Counted from the stretch's first letter, positions 1 to 9,662 are shown. The stretch is DNA of 64,000 bases from Cohaesibacter gelatinilyticus (GCF_900215605.1 NZ_OBEL01000004.1:346565-410564), one strand, 5' to 3'. Notes: generated by a model not told the origin, from the letters alone. Numbers and translations are program-made.

Positions 1-2
1 AA

Positions 3-33
3 GCGCCAGGTCTTAAGCTCTGGCTCTTTTTTT
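3..33 (+). terminator. Probable rho-independent terminator of an upstream gene
   Basis: A short inverted repeat (GCCAG at 5-9, CTGGC at 20-24) is followed by a T-rich run at 25-33. It would end a plus-strand gene lying left of the window. Only the last bases are visible, so the stem could extend further left. Confidence 0.5.
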
Positions 34-63
34 CTTGATGGAATACGTTTTGAGGAAAGAAGA

Positions 64-972
64 ATGACCAAAGGCTCCTTCATGCTTGCACCTCGGCGAT
101 ATTTGCCCTCAATCAGTTCGCTACTGGCGTTGGAAGCTGTTGATCGACTGGGGGCAGCATCAGAAGCCGCCAAAGAGTTATCCCTGACCCAAAGCGCAAT
201 CAGCCGTCAGTTGCGCACGTTGGAGGGCCAATTGGGCATGGAGCTTTTGGTGCGGGATAAGAAGCGCCTTTCCCTGACACCCGCAGCCAAGGAATATGTC
301 CAAGAAGTGCGCCTTGCTTTGCAGCAGATAGCCAAGGCCTCGTTGAAGATCAAGGCCAATCCTTATGGGGGTAGCCTCAATCTGGCCATTCTTCCTGCCT
401 TTGGCTTGCATTGGCTTTCCCCTCGTCTCGGTCAGTTCGCCTCTCAGCACCCTGAAGTCACCATTAATCTTGGTACGCGCCTGCAGCCGTTTGAGTTCGC
501 TCAGGAAGGGTTCGATGCTGCAATCCATTTTGGTGTGAAAGACTGGCCGAATGTGGACTATCAGGAGCTGATGACAGAGACAGTCGTTCCGGTTTGTGCG
601 CCGCATTTATTGGAAGACAATCTCATTCAATCTGCCTCAGATCTGTTGGAGTTTCCGTTGTTGCATTTGGAAACGCGCCCTGCCGCGTGGGAGCAATGGC
701 TGGCACATCATGATCTACCCGCCATGATGCCTCAAGGTATGCTGTTCGATCAGTTCGCCACCATGGCACAAGCCGCCATCCATGGTATGGGGATTGCCTT
801 GCTCCCAGAATATTTGATTGCATCAGATTTGGAGCAGGGTCGTCTCAAGGTTGCTTATGGTCGATCCACCCAATCTCTAGGGAAATATTATCTCGTCTGG
901 CCCAAGGAAAAAGCTCAAAACCCATCACTGACCGTTTTCCGCTCTTGGCTCGCGGATATTTTTGATACGTGA
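64..972 (+). CDS. LysR-family transcriptional regulator, GcvA-like
   Basis: This 302-residue protein has the usual LysR length and layout. The N-terminal winged helix-turn-helix lies at about residues 15-75 (AASEAAKELSLTQSAISRQL region) and an effector-binding domain of the periplasmic-binding-protein fold runs from about 98 to 295. The start at 64 is preceded by a purine-rich GAGGAAAG at 52-59. The N-terminal motif and the overall effector domain resemble the GcvA group, but the ligand cannot be read from sequence. It is convergent with the sulfatase gene at 1073-2599, with about 100 bases between them, and its target gene may lie to the left of the window. The family assignment is secure; the regulated pathway is unknown. 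Confidence 0.9.
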   Translation: MTKGSFMLAPRRYLPSISSLLALEAVDRLGAASEAAKELSLTQSAISRQLRTLEGQLGMELLVRDKKRLSLTPAAKEYVQEVRLALQQIAKASLKIKANPYGGSLNLAILPAFGLHWLSPRLGQFASQHPEVTINLGTRLQPFEFAQEGFDAAIHFGVKDWPNVDYQELMTETVVPVCAPHLLEDNLIQSASDLLEFPLLHLETRPAAWEQWLAHHDLPAMMPQGMLFDQFATMAQAAIHGMGIALLPEYLIASDLEQGRLKVAYGRSTQSLGKYYLVWPKEKAQNPSLTVFRSWLADIFDT

Positions 973-1072
973 AAGTCAATCCAATAGGATCGTGTTGCCG
1001 TATCGAATTGAGCAATCTGTAACATGCTGTCATTGTTTGCGCGGATTGTGACATGCAACAGGTTGACATGTA

Positions 1073-2599
1073 CTATCGTCGCTGCCCTCGTACCGGGCCT
1101 CCTGGTTTGTTCATGATACTGGCTAGAGTATGGTCAGTATTTTCCATCCGATGAGAGAGCAGCTTTTGTGTCATTTTCAGAAGAACTGCTGCCATCTCGG
1201 GCTCGTTCGCCACATTTTGCATTTCACCCTCGCCTTCCCGATCAAAGAGAAGAGGTGGTAGGCCACCGCTGAAATGCACCAGCGTATAGCGTGGGCCGCG
1301 CAGGATGTTCAGATTGCACTGACTTGGTCCCAATTCAAGCTTTTGTTGCCATATAGTTGGTTCTGTGGGATCGCCAAAATCCAATTCTGAAAAGCTATAG
1401 TCAGGCCAATCGGGGTTCTCTCCCGTCAGGAATGGCATCAGTGAGCGACCATCCATGCTGTGTGGAATATCCTGATCAGCCCAATCGAGAATGGTTGGTG
1501 CCAAGTCCACACTTTCAGTGGGCTTGGAAATTTTCAAACCATGACCTGCAGCGTGATCCGGATCGCGAACAATCAGCGGTGTGTGATAGGCGGCATCGTA
1601 AACATTATGCTTGCCCCATGCATGATGGTCCCCAAGCATTTCTCCATGATCGGCGCTGACTACAATCAGAGTGTTGTCCCACTGATCAGTCTCTTTCAGA
1701 AACTCGATTACTCTGCCTATATGAGCATCCACTTCTGTTGCCAAACCCAGATAGACAGCGCGCATGGTATTGATGACATCGTCATTGACTTGCAGATCCG
1801 GAAAGCCATCAACGAAGCTTTGTGCCGTTTGATTTTCATGTGCAGGTGCAAAGAAAGGATGCACAGCCTGCTCGTCAGCTTGCGAACCAATGCGTTCTGG
1901 TAAAGGCAGGCTAGCCGGATCATACATTGCATTATAGGGAGCGGGCGCAACCAGTGGCGGGTGGGGACGAATGTAAGTCAGATGCGCAAACCAATTTTGA
2001 TCGGTGCGCAACGCCAACTCGTTCAGACAAGCATTGGTGAGAAAAGCTGTGTCACTGTCTTCTGCTTTGTAAAATGCTGGATCATTGATCTTGCGCTCGG
2101 AACCCTGCGCAACCGGAACGTAATGGTCCGCATAGTCCTTGGGCAGATCATACCCTTTGGACTGCAAATAGGCACGCCAAGGATAGCTCTTCTCCAGCCG
2201 CATTTCGACCACCTCATGAAAGCCATGCATGGGCATTTCATAGGTGTTGAGAATTGGATCTCCTTCGGCGAAGGCTCTTGGATCCATGGATGTGTCAGTG
2301 TAGCCAATCAGCAACGGCAAATACCCGGCTTTGCGCATTTCAGTTGCAATATTGGGCGTATCGTGGCGCAAAGGCGTGCCATTTCGAATGCTGCGATGGT
2401 TCATCGCATAACGGCCGGTCAGAAGAGAAGCACGAGACGGTCCACACGGGTTTGTGACCGAATAATTGCGCTCAAATGTGGTTGCATCTTCCATAAAAGC
2501 GCGTAAATTTGGCAAATCCACATGTTTGGCGAGGTTGCCGAAAAGTGCGTCTGCACGCAATTGATCGATGATAATGAAGAGTACATTTCGCTGAGACAT
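1073..2599 (-). CDS. Sulfatase / phosphonate monoester hydrolase-like enzyme of the alkaline phosphatase superfamily
   Basis: A 508-residue metal-dependent hydrolase. Start chosen at 2599 because GGAGG lies 8-12 bases upstream; longer upstream readings have no such signal. The N-terminal metal site is in IIIDQLRAD (Asp12, Gln13). The formylglycine motif CGPSR is at residues 52-56, so Cys52 would be oxidised by a formylglycine-generating enzyme to make the nucleophile. A second metal motif, SADHGE, lies near residue 330. The stretch after the motif (TGRYAMNHR, then LIGYTDTSMDPR) resembles phosphonate monoester hydrolases and arylsulfatases of rhizobia more than choline sulfatases. No signal peptide is seen, so it is probably cytoplasmic. 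The substrate (sulfate ester, phosphonate or phosphodiester) is not decided by the sequence, and no transporter gene is adjacent. Confidence 0.87.
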   Translation of the reverse strand: MSQRNVLFIIIDQLRADALFGNLAKHVDLPNLRAFMEDATTFERNYSVTNPCGPSRASLLTGRYAMNHRSIRNGTPLRHDTPNIATEMRKAGYLPLLIGYTDTSMDPRAFAEGDPILNTYEMPMHGFHEVVEMRLEKSYPWRAYLQSKGYDLPKDYADHYVPVAQGSERKINDPAFYKAEDSDTAFLTNACLNELALRTDQNWFAHLTYIRPHPPLVAPAPYNAMYDPASLPLPERIGSQADEQAVHPFFAPAHENQTAQSFVDGFPDLQVNDDVINTMRAVYLGLATEVDAHIGRVIEFLKETDQWDNTLIVVSADHGEMLGDHHAWGKHNVYDAAYHTPLIVRDPDHAAGHGLKISKPTESVDLAPTILDWADQDIPHSMDGRSLMPFLTGENPDWPDYSFSELDFGDPTEPTIWQQKLELGPSQCNLNILRGPRYTLVHFSGGLPPLLFDREGEGEMQNVANEPEMAAVLLKMTQKLLSHRMENTDHTLASIMNKPGGPVRGQRR

Positions 2600-2973
2600 C
2601 TGATTTCCTCCGCACACGCTTTTTTCCAATCCAGAGACGATGAAACAAACCTTTCTGCAAGATGGTTTCTGAAAAAATACCAAGATTTTTATGCTCTATA
2701 GGCAGTTTTTTGCGGTTGAGCACACTTATTGCTCGTTGCGGTGCAGCAAAGACAGAGGCAATGTCTGGGTGAAACAATAAGACAAGACTGAAGTCTAATT
2801 GGTCAAATTGTCGCTGGCTCACAATTATTTGTTTGGCTTAAATCGGGGCTTGCAAGCGCTTACATATGGGTGTTATTTCCACTGACGCACGGATTGAGCC
2901 TATTGACCCATGTCAATAATCCTAGCAATGTTGTGCCAGTTTGAACCTGTTTCAGGTACAGAGGGGATTTATT
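2600..2973. other. Divergent intergenic region between sulfatase and pntA
   Basis: This 374-base gap separates the minus-strand sulfatase from plus-strand pntA. It should carry promoters for both. The only clear element is the dyad at 2903-2916. I see no convincing gene in it. Confidence 0.6.
2903..2916. promoter_or_regulatory. FNR/FixK-like dyad upstream of pntA
   Basis: TTGAC, four bases, GTCAA forms a perfect 5-4-5 inverted repeat centred about 65 bases before the pntA start. CRP/FNR-family proteins bind sites of the TTGAT-N4-ATCAA type, so this is a plausible but unproven operator. One isolated match could be chance. Confidence 0.35.
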
Positions 2974-4545
2974 TTGAAGATAGGAACACCTAGAGAGGTG
3001 TTTGGTGGGGAGGCTCGTGTTGGAATGACGCCTTCAGTTGCCAAGCATTTACAGAAGCTGGGCTATGAGTGTGCGATTGAGATTGGTGCGGGTCAGGCAG
3101 CGGGTTTTTCGGATGCGGACTATGAAGCGGCGGGCGTTGAGATCATTGCAACGGCAGCGGCTTTGTGGAAGGCTTCTGACATCATCGCCAAGGTCCGTCA
3201 GCCAAATGTGACCGAGACCAAACGCCTGAACAAGAACAAGACGCTGATCAGCTTCTTCAACCCGGCCGGGAATGAGGAAGGCATGGAGATTGCGAAGTCC
3301 AAGGGCGCCAATGTGATTGCGATGGAAATGGTCCCTCGTATCTCACGTGCCCAGAAGATGGATGCTCTGTCCTCCATGGCCAATATTGCCGGCTATCGTG
3401 CGGTGATTGAGGCTGGCAACAATTTCGGACGCTTCTTCACCGGTCAGATCACGGCAGCGGGCAAGGTTCCGCCAGCCAAGGTCCTGGTGATTGGAGCAGG
3501 CGTTGCAGGTCTGGCAGCGATTGGCACCTCTACCTCTCTTGGTGCCATCACTTATGCCTTTGACGTGCGCCCTGAAGTGGCCGAGCAGGTTGAATCCATG
3601 GGCGCGGAATTCGTCTATCTGGATTTTGAGGAAGAACAGCAGGATGGTGCTGCCACAGGCGGCTATGCAGCTGTCTCCTCTCCGGAGTTCCGCGAAGCCC
3701 AGCTGGCCAAGTTCCGTGAACTGGCACCAGAGATTGATATCGTCATCACCACCGCCCTGATCCCGAACCGTGAAGCACCGGAGCTGTGGACCGAGGATAT
3801 GGTTGCCTCCATGAAGACCGGATCCGTGATCGTGGATCTGGCAGCGGAAAAGGGTGGCAATTGCAAGCTGACCGTGGCTGATGAGAAGATCGTGACCGAG
3901 AATGGTGTGACCATCATCGGCTATACCGATTTCCCATCCCGCATGGCCAATCAATCTTCCGAGCTTTATGCCTCCAATATCCGTCACATGCTGACCGATC
4001 TGACCCCTGAGAAGGATGGCCAGGTTGTCCATGATATGGAAGATGATGTGATCCGTGGTGCGACCGTCACCTATCAGGGTGAGATCACCTTCCCGCCTCC
4101 TCCTCCAAAGATTGCAGCCATTGCGGCTCAGCCGAAGAAGGAAGTGAAGGAGCTGACGCCGGAAGAGAAGAGAGCGGCCGAGGTTGCCGAGTTCAAGGCC
4201 CAGACCAGGAGCCAGGTGACCCTGCTTGGCGTTGGTACGGCTCTTATGTTGCTCGTCGGTGCTGTGGCGCCTGCCAGCTTCATGCAGCATTTCATTGTGT
4301 TTGTGCTGGCCTGTTTCGTGGGCTTCCAGGTCATCTGGAATGTCTCTCACAGCCTGCATACGCCTTTGATGGCGGTGACCAACGCCATTTCATCCATCAT
4401 CATTCTGGGGGCCCTGATGCAGATCGGCTCCGGTTCCTGGCTGGTGATCATCCTGGCGGCCCTGTCCGTCTTCATGGCCGGCATCAACATCTTTGGTGGG
4501 TTCCTGGTCACCCGGCGCATGCTCGCCATGTTCCAGAAGTCATAA
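2974..4545 (+). CDS. pntA: NAD(P) transhydrogenase subunit alpha (PntA), single-chain form with membrane segment
   Basis: A 523-residue PntA. Start chosen as TTG at 2974 (protein begins [16 protein letters not shown], the family's usual N-terminus) because GAGGGGA lies 7 bases upstream; an in-frame TTG at 2941 has no such support. Residues 1-135 and 145-380 form the two lobes of the NAD(H)-binding domain I, with the nucleotide-binding [11 protein letters not shown] near residue 173. A charged, proline-rich linker follows, then four predicted transmembrane helices at about 425-520. The enzyme couples hydride transfer between NADH and NADP to inward proton flow in the inner membrane. Many alphaproteobacteria split this gene in two; here both parts are fused as in E. 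coli. pntB follows after 10 bases. Confidence 0.96.
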   Translation: MKIGTPREVFGGEARVGMTPSVAKHLQKLGYECAIEIGAGQAAGFSDADYEAAGVEIIATAAALWKASDIIAKVRQPNVTETKRLNKNKTLISFFNPAGNEEGMEIAKSKGANVIAMEMVPRISRAQKMDALSSMANIAGYRAVIEAGNNFGRFFTGQITAAGKVPPAKVLVIGAGVAGLAAIGTSTSLGAITYAFDVRPEVAEQVESMGAEFVYLDFEEEQQDGAATGGYAAVSSPEFREAQLAKFRELAPEIDIVITTALIPNREAPELWTEDMVASMKTGSVIVDLAAEKGGNCKLTVADEKIVTENGVTIIGYTDFPSRMANQSSELYASNIRHMLTDLTPEKDGQVVHDMEDDVIRGATVTYQGEITFPPPPPKIAAIAAQPKKEVKELTPEEKRAAEVAEFKAQTRSQVTLLGVGTALMLLVGAVAPASFMQHFIVFVLACFVGFQVIWNVSHSLHTPLMAVTNAISSIIILGALMQIGSGSWLVIILAALSVFMAGINIFGGFLVTRRMLAMFQKS

Positions 4546-4555
4546 GGAGGGCGAC

Positions 4556-5989
4556 ATGGATTTTGGTTTTACCACTGCCGCCTATGTGGTTGCGGCTGTT
4601 CTTTTCATTCTTAGCCTTGGCGGTCTGTCCGGTCAGGAAAGCGCCAAGCGCGCTGTCTGGTATGGCATTGCCGGTATGGCTCTGGCGGTTCTCGCCACCC
4701 TGATTGGTCCGGGCTCCGGCCTGTGGCTGCTCTCGCTCCTGCTGATTGCCGGTGGCGGTGCCATTGGCTATCAGGTGGCGCAAAAGGTTCAGATGACCGA
4801 GATGCCACAGCTTGTGGCTGCGATGCACTCTCTCGTTGGTCTGGCGGCTGTCTTTGTCGGCTTCAATGCCGATATCGAACTGAGCCGTGTTCTGGCCATG
4901 GACGAGAGTGCCCGCAAGGGTCTGGAAGGCTTTGCTGCTCTGCTGGCCAAGAAGTCCAGCGCCGAGCTGTCCATCCTCAAGGTTGAAGTCTTCCTTGGCA
5001 TCTTCATTGGTGCTGTGACCTTCACCGGCTCTGTCATTGCCTTTGGCAAGCTGGCAGGCAAGGTGACTTCCGCTGCAGAAAAACTGCCCGGTGGTCATGC
5101 CCTCAATGCCGGTGCAGCCATTGGCTCCCTGATCCTCGGCATCATGTATTTCAATGACGCTGGTATCTGGACCCTTGTGGTCATGACCCTGCTGGCCTTC
5201 TTCATTGGCTATCACCTGATCATGGGCATTGGTGGCGCGGATATGCCGGTTGTTGTGTCCATGCTCAACTCCTATTCCGGTTGGGCGGCAGCGGCCATTG
5301 GTTTCTCCCTTGGCAATGACCTTCTTATCGTGGTCGGTGCGCTTGTTGGCTCCTCCGGTGCGATCCTGTCCTACATCATGTGCAAGGCCATGAACCGCAA
5401 CTTTGTCTCTGTGATCCTTGGCGGCTTTGGTGGCACCGGTGGTCCTGCGATGGAAGTGTCTGGTGAGATGATTGCCATCGAGTCTGATGGGGTTGTTGCA
5501 GCGTTGGAAGAGGCTGACAGTGTCATCATCATTCCAGGCTATGGCATGGCTGTGGCGCAGGCTCAGCAGTCCGTATCCGAGTTGACCAAGCGTCTGCGTG
5601 CCAAGGGCAAGAATGTCCGCTTTGCCATCCATCCGGTGGCTGGCCGTCTTCCCGGTCACATGAATGTTCTGCTGGCTGAAGCCAAGGTTCCTTATGACAT
5701 CGTTCTGGAAATGGACGAGATCAATGAGGACTTCCCGGAAACCGATGTGGCCATCGTCATTGGCTCCAATGACATCGTCAATCCGGCGGCACAGGATGAT
5801 CCGAACAGCCCAATCGCTGGCATGCCCGTCCTTGAATGCTGGAAGGCCAAGCAGGTCTTCGTTTCCAAGCGCGGACAAGGCACCGGTTATTCCGGCATCG
5901 AAAACCCGCTCTTCTACAAGGAAAATACCCGCATGTTCTACGGAGACGCTAAAGCATCTCTAGATAGCCTATTGGGTAGCATCAGCTAA
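4556..5989 (+). CDS. pntB: NAD(P) transhydrogenase subunit beta (PntB)
   Basis: A 477-residue protein. AAGGAGG at 4544-4550 sets the ATG at 4556; the signal overlaps the pntA stop codon, so translation is probably coupled. The first 270 residues are highly hydrophobic (about eight or nine membrane helices, proton channel with PntA). The C-terminal 185 residues form the NADP-binding domain III, with the [11 protein letters not shown] nucleotide-binding turn and the late [11 protein letters not shown] segment typical of the family. Together with PntA it supplies NADPH using the proton gradient. A strong terminator follows at 6013-6045, so pntAB looks like a two-gene operon. Confidence 0.96.
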   Translation: MDFGFTTAAYVVAAVLFILSLGGLSGQESAKRAVWYGIAGMALAVLATLIGPGSGLWLLSLLLIAGGGAIGYQVAQKVQMTEMPQLVAAMHSLVGLAAVFVGFNADIELSRVLAMDESARKGLEGFAALLAKKSSAELSILKVEVFLGIFIGAVTFTGSVIAFGKLAGKVTSAAEKLPGGHALNAGAAIGSLILGIMYFNDAGIWTLVVMTLLAFFIGYHLIMGIGGADMPVVVSMLNSYSGWAAAAIGFSLGNDLLIVVGALVGSSGAILSYIMCKAMNRNFVSVILGGFGGTGGPAMEVSGEMIAIESDGVVAALEEADSVIIIPGYGMAVAQAQQSVSELTKRLRAKGKNVRFAIHPVAGRLPGHMNVLLAEAKVPYDIVLEMDEINEDFPETDVAIVIGSNDIVNPAAQDDPNSPIAGMPVLECWKAKQVFVSKRGQGTGYSGIENPLFYKENTRMFYGDAKASLDSLLGSIS

Positions 5990-6012
5990 GTAGAAGCTAA
6001 TCAAGAAAATCG

Positions 6013-6045
6013 AAAAGCCCGATCTCCATGAGATCGGGCTTTTTT
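6013..6045 (+). terminator. Rho-independent terminator after pntB
   Basis: A near-perfect hairpin: AAAAGCCCGATCTC at 6013-6026, loop CAT, then GAGATCGGGCTTTTTT to 6045. The T-run on the plus strand and the A-run on the other side make it potentially bidirectional, serving ccdB on the minus strand too. Confidence 0.9.
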
Positions 6046-6089
6046 GTATGGACGATTGTAAAAGGGCTCAAGCCAGATACTTTCCGCGT

Positions 6090-6383
6090 TCAGAAGCCGT
6101 CAATCAGGATATCCAAAGCCCGTTTGAGATTATCTCTCTCTTCTTGCAGCGACCCAACACACTCATGCAGTTCCGCACCAGAGACAGCAGCGAGTTCCTG
6201 AATACGAACAATCCAGAACTTGTCATTCAAATTTACTTTGGGGGTCAGACCGGGAAATGCCGTGTAGCTGCCGATCTCTCGTAAAGGAGCAACAATTCGG
6301 GATGCATCTATACCGATCAGGTCTGTTTGAAGGTCAACAACAAGGATCCCGCTGCGTAGGCGGAAGACATCAAACTGAGCCAT
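6090..6383 (-). CDS. ccdB: CcdB-family toxin
   Basis: A 97-residue protein matching CcdB in size and pattern: it begins MAQFDVFRLRSGILVVDLQTD, has a central hydrophobic barrel segment, and ends with the characteristic DNLKRALDILIDGF tail. CcdB poisons DNA gyrase by binding GyrA when free of antitoxin; the family C-terminal residues important for this (G-F end) are present. It starts 9 bases after the stop of ccdA, the standard order of the operon. In this setting, together with repABC in the same window, it may act as a post-segregational stability module, or may be a stable chromosomal-type copy. Confidence 0.85.
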   Translation of the reverse strand: MAQFDVFRLRSGILVVDLQTDLIGIDASRIVAPLREIGSYTAFPGLTPKVNLNDKFWIVRIQELAAVSGAELHECVGSLQEERDNLKRALDILIDGF

Positions 6384-6392
6384 TTTATTCCC

Positions 6393-6611
6393 TTAGAAAG
6401 TACGGTGTTCTGCGAGTGGCAGACCATTTTCTTCAACTTCACGCGCATATGCATCAAGAGCGTCGCTGTTTTCTTCACGCCAGCGCCGGTTACGCTCCAG
6501 CTTTGCGGCTTCTGCAATGGCAGATTCCGCCAAACGGGACATATTGAGACCAAGCTCTCGTGCCTCATTGGCCACATCGCTGTCCAAAGTAAGATTCACT
6601 TTCGCGCGCAT
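6393..6611 (-). CDS. ccdA: CcdA-family antitoxin
   Basis: A 72-residue protein with an N-terminal ribbon-helix-helix DNA-binding segment (AKVNLTLDSDVANEARELG) and a charged C-terminal tail (EENSDALDAYAREVEENGLPL) that resembles the CcdB-binding part of CcdA. It would neutralise CcdB and repress its own operon. It precedes ccdB by 9 bases. An AT-rich stretch just upstream (about 6640-6660, ATATATAC region) is a likely promoter/operator zone. Confidence 0.85.
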   Translation of the reverse strand: MRAKVNLTLDSDVANEARELGLNMSRLAESAIAEAAKLERNRRWREENSDALDAYAREVEENGLPLAEHRTF

Positions 6612-6747
6612 TGCAATAAACTCTCAAAGGATTGGTATGTATAAGGAGTATATATCATGCGCCTATAATAGGCAACATGGATATGTCTTTGTTGAATGCT
6701 AATCAGAACAGTGCGGAAGCATTTTCAGATGACTGTTGCGCACTGAC

Positions 6748-7689
6748 CTAACCTGTTGTTCCATCCATTGCTTTGATTTCTTCACACAACCAACCAATGA
6801 AATTCCAAGCTGCTTGAGTAGGCATTGCATTGTCCGGCAAAACGAACTGAAAGGCGCGCTGGCAGGCCAGGGTTGGTGCAAAGGGCTCAACCAAATCTCC
6901 CTTGGCCAGAGCATCAAAAACATAGAGATCGCGCAAGATAGCGAGGCCCCTCCCGGCAATGGCACTTTGCAGAATCATGTCAGCATTATTGAAGATCAGT
7001 TTTTGTGTCATGGAGCTAGTATAGTCTGGCCAAAAGCTGGTGAGGTATTTCTGCCAATGGAATGCTTCGTCTTCATGAATGAAATCGGCGTTCTCAAGTA
7101 GTGATAGATTTGCACTTCGTGGCGCAAGATCTGTTCCAGTTAGCTTCCTTAAATAGTATGGCGAACACACTACCCGCATTCGTTCATTGGGCTTTGGAAG
7201 CAGCAATGAGGGGGCGAGATCGTCATCAGGTTTGGGTAGAAGCCGTAAGGCGAGATCAATCTTTTCCTCGCTGAATTTCACGTAACGATTGGTTGCGCTG
7301 ATGCGAATTGGAATATTGGGATGCGCCTCCTGGAAGCGTTCAAGTCTTGGAACCAGCATGATTGAAGCGAGAGAGGGGGCAATACTCACAGCCAGCGGCT
7401 TTTGCGCAGTCTGGCTGGCCAACATATAGGATAAATTCTCTATGGACTGGTTGATACTGGAAACCTCTGACAGAATATCCTCGACCAGTTCGGTCTGTTC
7501 CAATCCTCGACCCTTTGAACGAAAGAGCTTGGTTTCCCACTTTTCCTCCAACTGTTTGATATGGTAGGAAATTGTTGGCTGAGAAACGTTCAGTTCTCGT
7601 GCGGCTGCCGAGATGGATTTATGCCGAACAACAGCATCCAGGGCGCGTAATTCTTGTAAGGAAGGAACGAAGCGACGAGAGATAGACAT
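6748..7689 (-). CDS. LysR-family regulator, probably of the adjacent ABC importer
   Basis: 313 residues with an N-terminal helix-turn-helix (about residues 10-68; SISAAARELNVSQPTISYHI) and a substrate-sensing domain (about 95-305). It is transcribed away from the substrate-binding-protein gene at 7820, with 130 bases between the two starts, the classical divergent layout of LysR proteins and their targets. I infer that it controls the transporter and hydrolase genes to its right; the inducer is unknown but is plausibly the transported amino-acid derivative. Confidence 0.9.
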   Translation of the reverse strand: MSISRRFVPSLQELRALDAVVRHKSISAAARELNVSQPTISYHIKQLEEKWETKLFRSKGRGLEQTELVEDILSEVSSINQSIENLSYMLASQTAQKPLAVSIAPSLASIMLVPRLERFQEAHPNIPIRISATNRYVKFSEEKIDLALRLLPKPDDDLAPSLLLPKPNERMRVVCSPYYLRKLTGTDLAPRSANLSLLENADFIHEDEAFHWQKYLTSFWPDYTSSMTQKLIFNNADMILQSAIAGRGLAILRDLYVFDALAKGDLVEPFAPTLACQRAFQFVLPDNAMPTQAAWNFIGWLCEEIKAMDGTTG

Positions 7690-7819
7690 GACCTATATAT
7701 AGAGAATATCTATGGAAGGCTCAATGCGTTCGATTTGTTATTTCTTCATTTTGCCGTCTATCATCTCGACAAACTGAAGCAAAAATATCGTCAGAATGAC
7801 GGAATGGGAGTAATTTGAC

Positions 7820-8653
7820 ATGAAAACAACCAAGGCAATTTTGCTCGGCGCTCTGCTGAGTGCTGCTGCATCACTCTGTGCAGCGAGTGTGCAAGCCGGC
7901 GAAGCCCTCGATGCCATCATGAAGGATAAGATGCTGGTTGTTGGCTCCAACTCCGATTATCGCCCCAATGCCTTCATGGGAGATGACAATCAACTGCAAG
8001 GCTTTGATATTGATGTTTCCAAGGAAGTGGCCAAACGTCTTGGCGTTGACGTGAAATTCGTCACACCGGGTTGGGAAGTGATGACTGCTGGTCGTTGGTC
8101 TGGCCGTTGGCACATGGTGGTTGGGTCCATGACACCGACCAAAGCGCGTGCTGAAGTGCTCGACTTCCCTGCAGTTTATTATTACACACCAGCGGCATTT
8201 GCGGTTCACAAAAATTCCAAAGCGACCAACCTGGAAGAGTTGAATGGCAAGACCATCGGTGTTGTTGGATCTTCTACCTATCACAAATATCTGCAGCACA
8301 ATCTCGAGATCAATGCGGTTGGCGTGCCGGAATTTGAGTACAAGGTAAAGCCGGGTGAAATCAAACTCTATGGCGATATCAATGAATTCGACGAACTGGC
8401 ATTGGGCGATGGTGTCCGTCTGGACGCGTTAGTTCAATCAGTGACCGTTATTCAGGAAGCCATCAAGAAAGGTTTGCCAATCAAACAACTTGGTGATCCG
8501 ATATTCTATGAACCACTTGCCATCGCTATCGATAAGGGAGACAAGGAATTCGCCGACAAACTGGCTTCGATCGTCGAAGATATGAAGAAAGATGGCACAC
8601 TGGCCAAGCTATCCGTTAAATGGCACGGCGCTGATCTTGTAACCACCAAATAA
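7820..8653 (+). CDS. Periplasmic amino-acid-type ABC substrate-binding protein
   Basis: A 277-residue family-3 solute-binding protein. An N-terminal signal peptide (hydrophobic core at residues 7-20, likely cut after VQA at about residue 26) sends it to the periplasm. The mature part has the two-lobed pattern: DYRPNAFMGDDNQLQGFDIDV, the ligand-gripping SMTPTKARAEVLDF segment and a GVVGSSTYHKY hinge region. A GGGAG ribosome-binding site lies 9 bases before the ATG. It is followed after 10 bases by a permease gene. The ligand is probably an amino acid or a related gamma-glutamyl compound, judged by the family and by the hydrolase downstream. No ATP-binding subunit is encoded nearby. Confidence 0.9.
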   Translation: MKTTKAILLGALLSAAASLCAASVQAGEALDAIMKDKMLVVGSNSDYRPNAFMGDDNQLQGFDIDVSKEVAKRLGVDVKFVTPGWEVMTAGRWSGRWHMVVGSMTPTKARAEVLDFPAVYYYTPAAFAVHKNSKATNLEELNGKTIGVVGSSTYHKYLQHNLEINAVGVPEFEYKVKPGEIKLYGDINEFDELALGDGVRLDALVQSVTVIQEAIKKGLPIKQLGDPIFYEPLAIAIDKGDKEFADKLASIVEDMKKDGTLAKLSVKWHGADLVTTK

Positions 8654-8663
8654 GACAAGAACC

Positions 8664-9638
8664 ATGATTACCTTAACCAATGGCACTCTTTGGTCTGGCC
8701 CCACTCGGCTAAGAGCTTGTCTTGTGATGGGAGGGCTAGTGTTCGCACTGGCTCTCCTTACTTCCGCCAATGAAGGGCTGGTCGGCTCTTTCCTGCGTCC
8801 AGCCATGAGCGAAGAAAGCCTTGCTGGATGGTGGGGGCGTCTATCGACCTCACTTGTGCTGGCCGGCTTCACCTTGGGCCTTGGTTATGGACTACTAAGC
8901 CTGTCGCGCAAGGCACAACTGGTTATTGTGTGGATTCTCTTGGCCATGGGGGCCCTTGGCTTCTTCCTGTCGTTTAATCTCAGCTTCGAGTTTATCGGTA
9001 GGAAGTTACCCTTTCTCATCACGACCGGGGCGTTTACGACCCTCTATGTGTCGGCCATATCCATCACGTTGGCTTTCATCCTGGCATTGCTTGGCGCATC
9101 AGCCAAAATGTCTGGAATTGGTGTAGTCGAGGGAATTGGAGCGTTCTATACCTCTTATTTCCGTGGTGTCCCTTTGCTGGTGCAATTGTTCCTGATTTAT
9201 TTGGGGCTGCCACAAGTCGGGATCATCGTCCCTCCGGTACCTGCCGCCATAGCAGCCTTGGCGCTGGTCTATGGGGCCTATATGACCGAGATTTTCCGAT
9301 CTGGCATTCAGTCCATCTCGGTAGGGCAATGGGAAGCGGCTGATGCACTCGGTCTGCAACGAATGTTGACCTTTAGAAAGGTTATCTTGCCACAGGCGAT
9401 GCGGATCATTGTTCCACCGACTGGCAATCAGTTCATTGCAATGTTGAAGGACTCCTCGCTTGTTTCCGTGGTGGGCGTCTGGGACATCATGTTCATTGCA
9501 AGAACACAGGGCAGAGCTGACTTCAAGATTCTGGAAATGTTGATTACGGCATCAGTCATCTATTGGATGCTGTCGGTCTTGCTTGAATTCGCGCAACAGC
9601 GGATTGAGGCCCATTATTCCAAGGCCCATCAGCGCTAG
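8664..9638 (+). CDS. Amino-acid ABC transporter permease with extended N-terminus
   Basis: A 324-residue integral membrane protein of the HisM/GlnP class. The last 220 residues carry the usual five-helix permease core, including the EAA loop (EAADALGLQ and then VILPQAM near residues 222-245) that contacts the ATPase. The first 100 residues add about three extra hydrophobic segments, more than the minimal permease, as seen in longer family members. It lies 10 bases after the binding-protein gene. Only one permease gene is present, so it would act as a homodimer. The ATPase must be supplied from elsewhere. Confidence 0.9.
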   Translation: MITLTNGTLWSGPTRLRACLVMGGLVFALALLTSANEGLVGSFLRPAMSEESLAGWWGRLSTSLVLAGFTLGLGYGLLSLSRKAQLVIVWILLAMGALGFFLSFNLSFEFIGRKLPFLITTGAFTTLYVSAISITLAFILALLGASAKMSGIGVVEGIGAFYTSYFRGVPLLVQLFLIYLGLPQVGIIVPPVPAAIAALALVYGAYMTEIFRSGIQSISVGQWEAADALGLQRMLTFRKVILPQAMRIIVPPTGNQFIAMLKDSSLVSVVGVWDIMFIARTQGRADFKILEMLITASVIYWMLSVLLEFAQQRIEAHYSKAHQR

Positions 9639-9662
9639 GTTTCACAAGATTTCTTCACTTGA

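Noticed and set aside
1460..2506. Plus-strand frames over the sulfatase gene
   Set aside because: They are shadows of the minus-strand sulfatase and have no start signals or family resemblance.
3343..5878. Long open frames antisense to pntA and pntB (338 and 456 codons)
   Set aside because: They are mirror images of strongly coding genes, with His/Gly/Asp-rich nonsense composition and no ribosome-binding sites.
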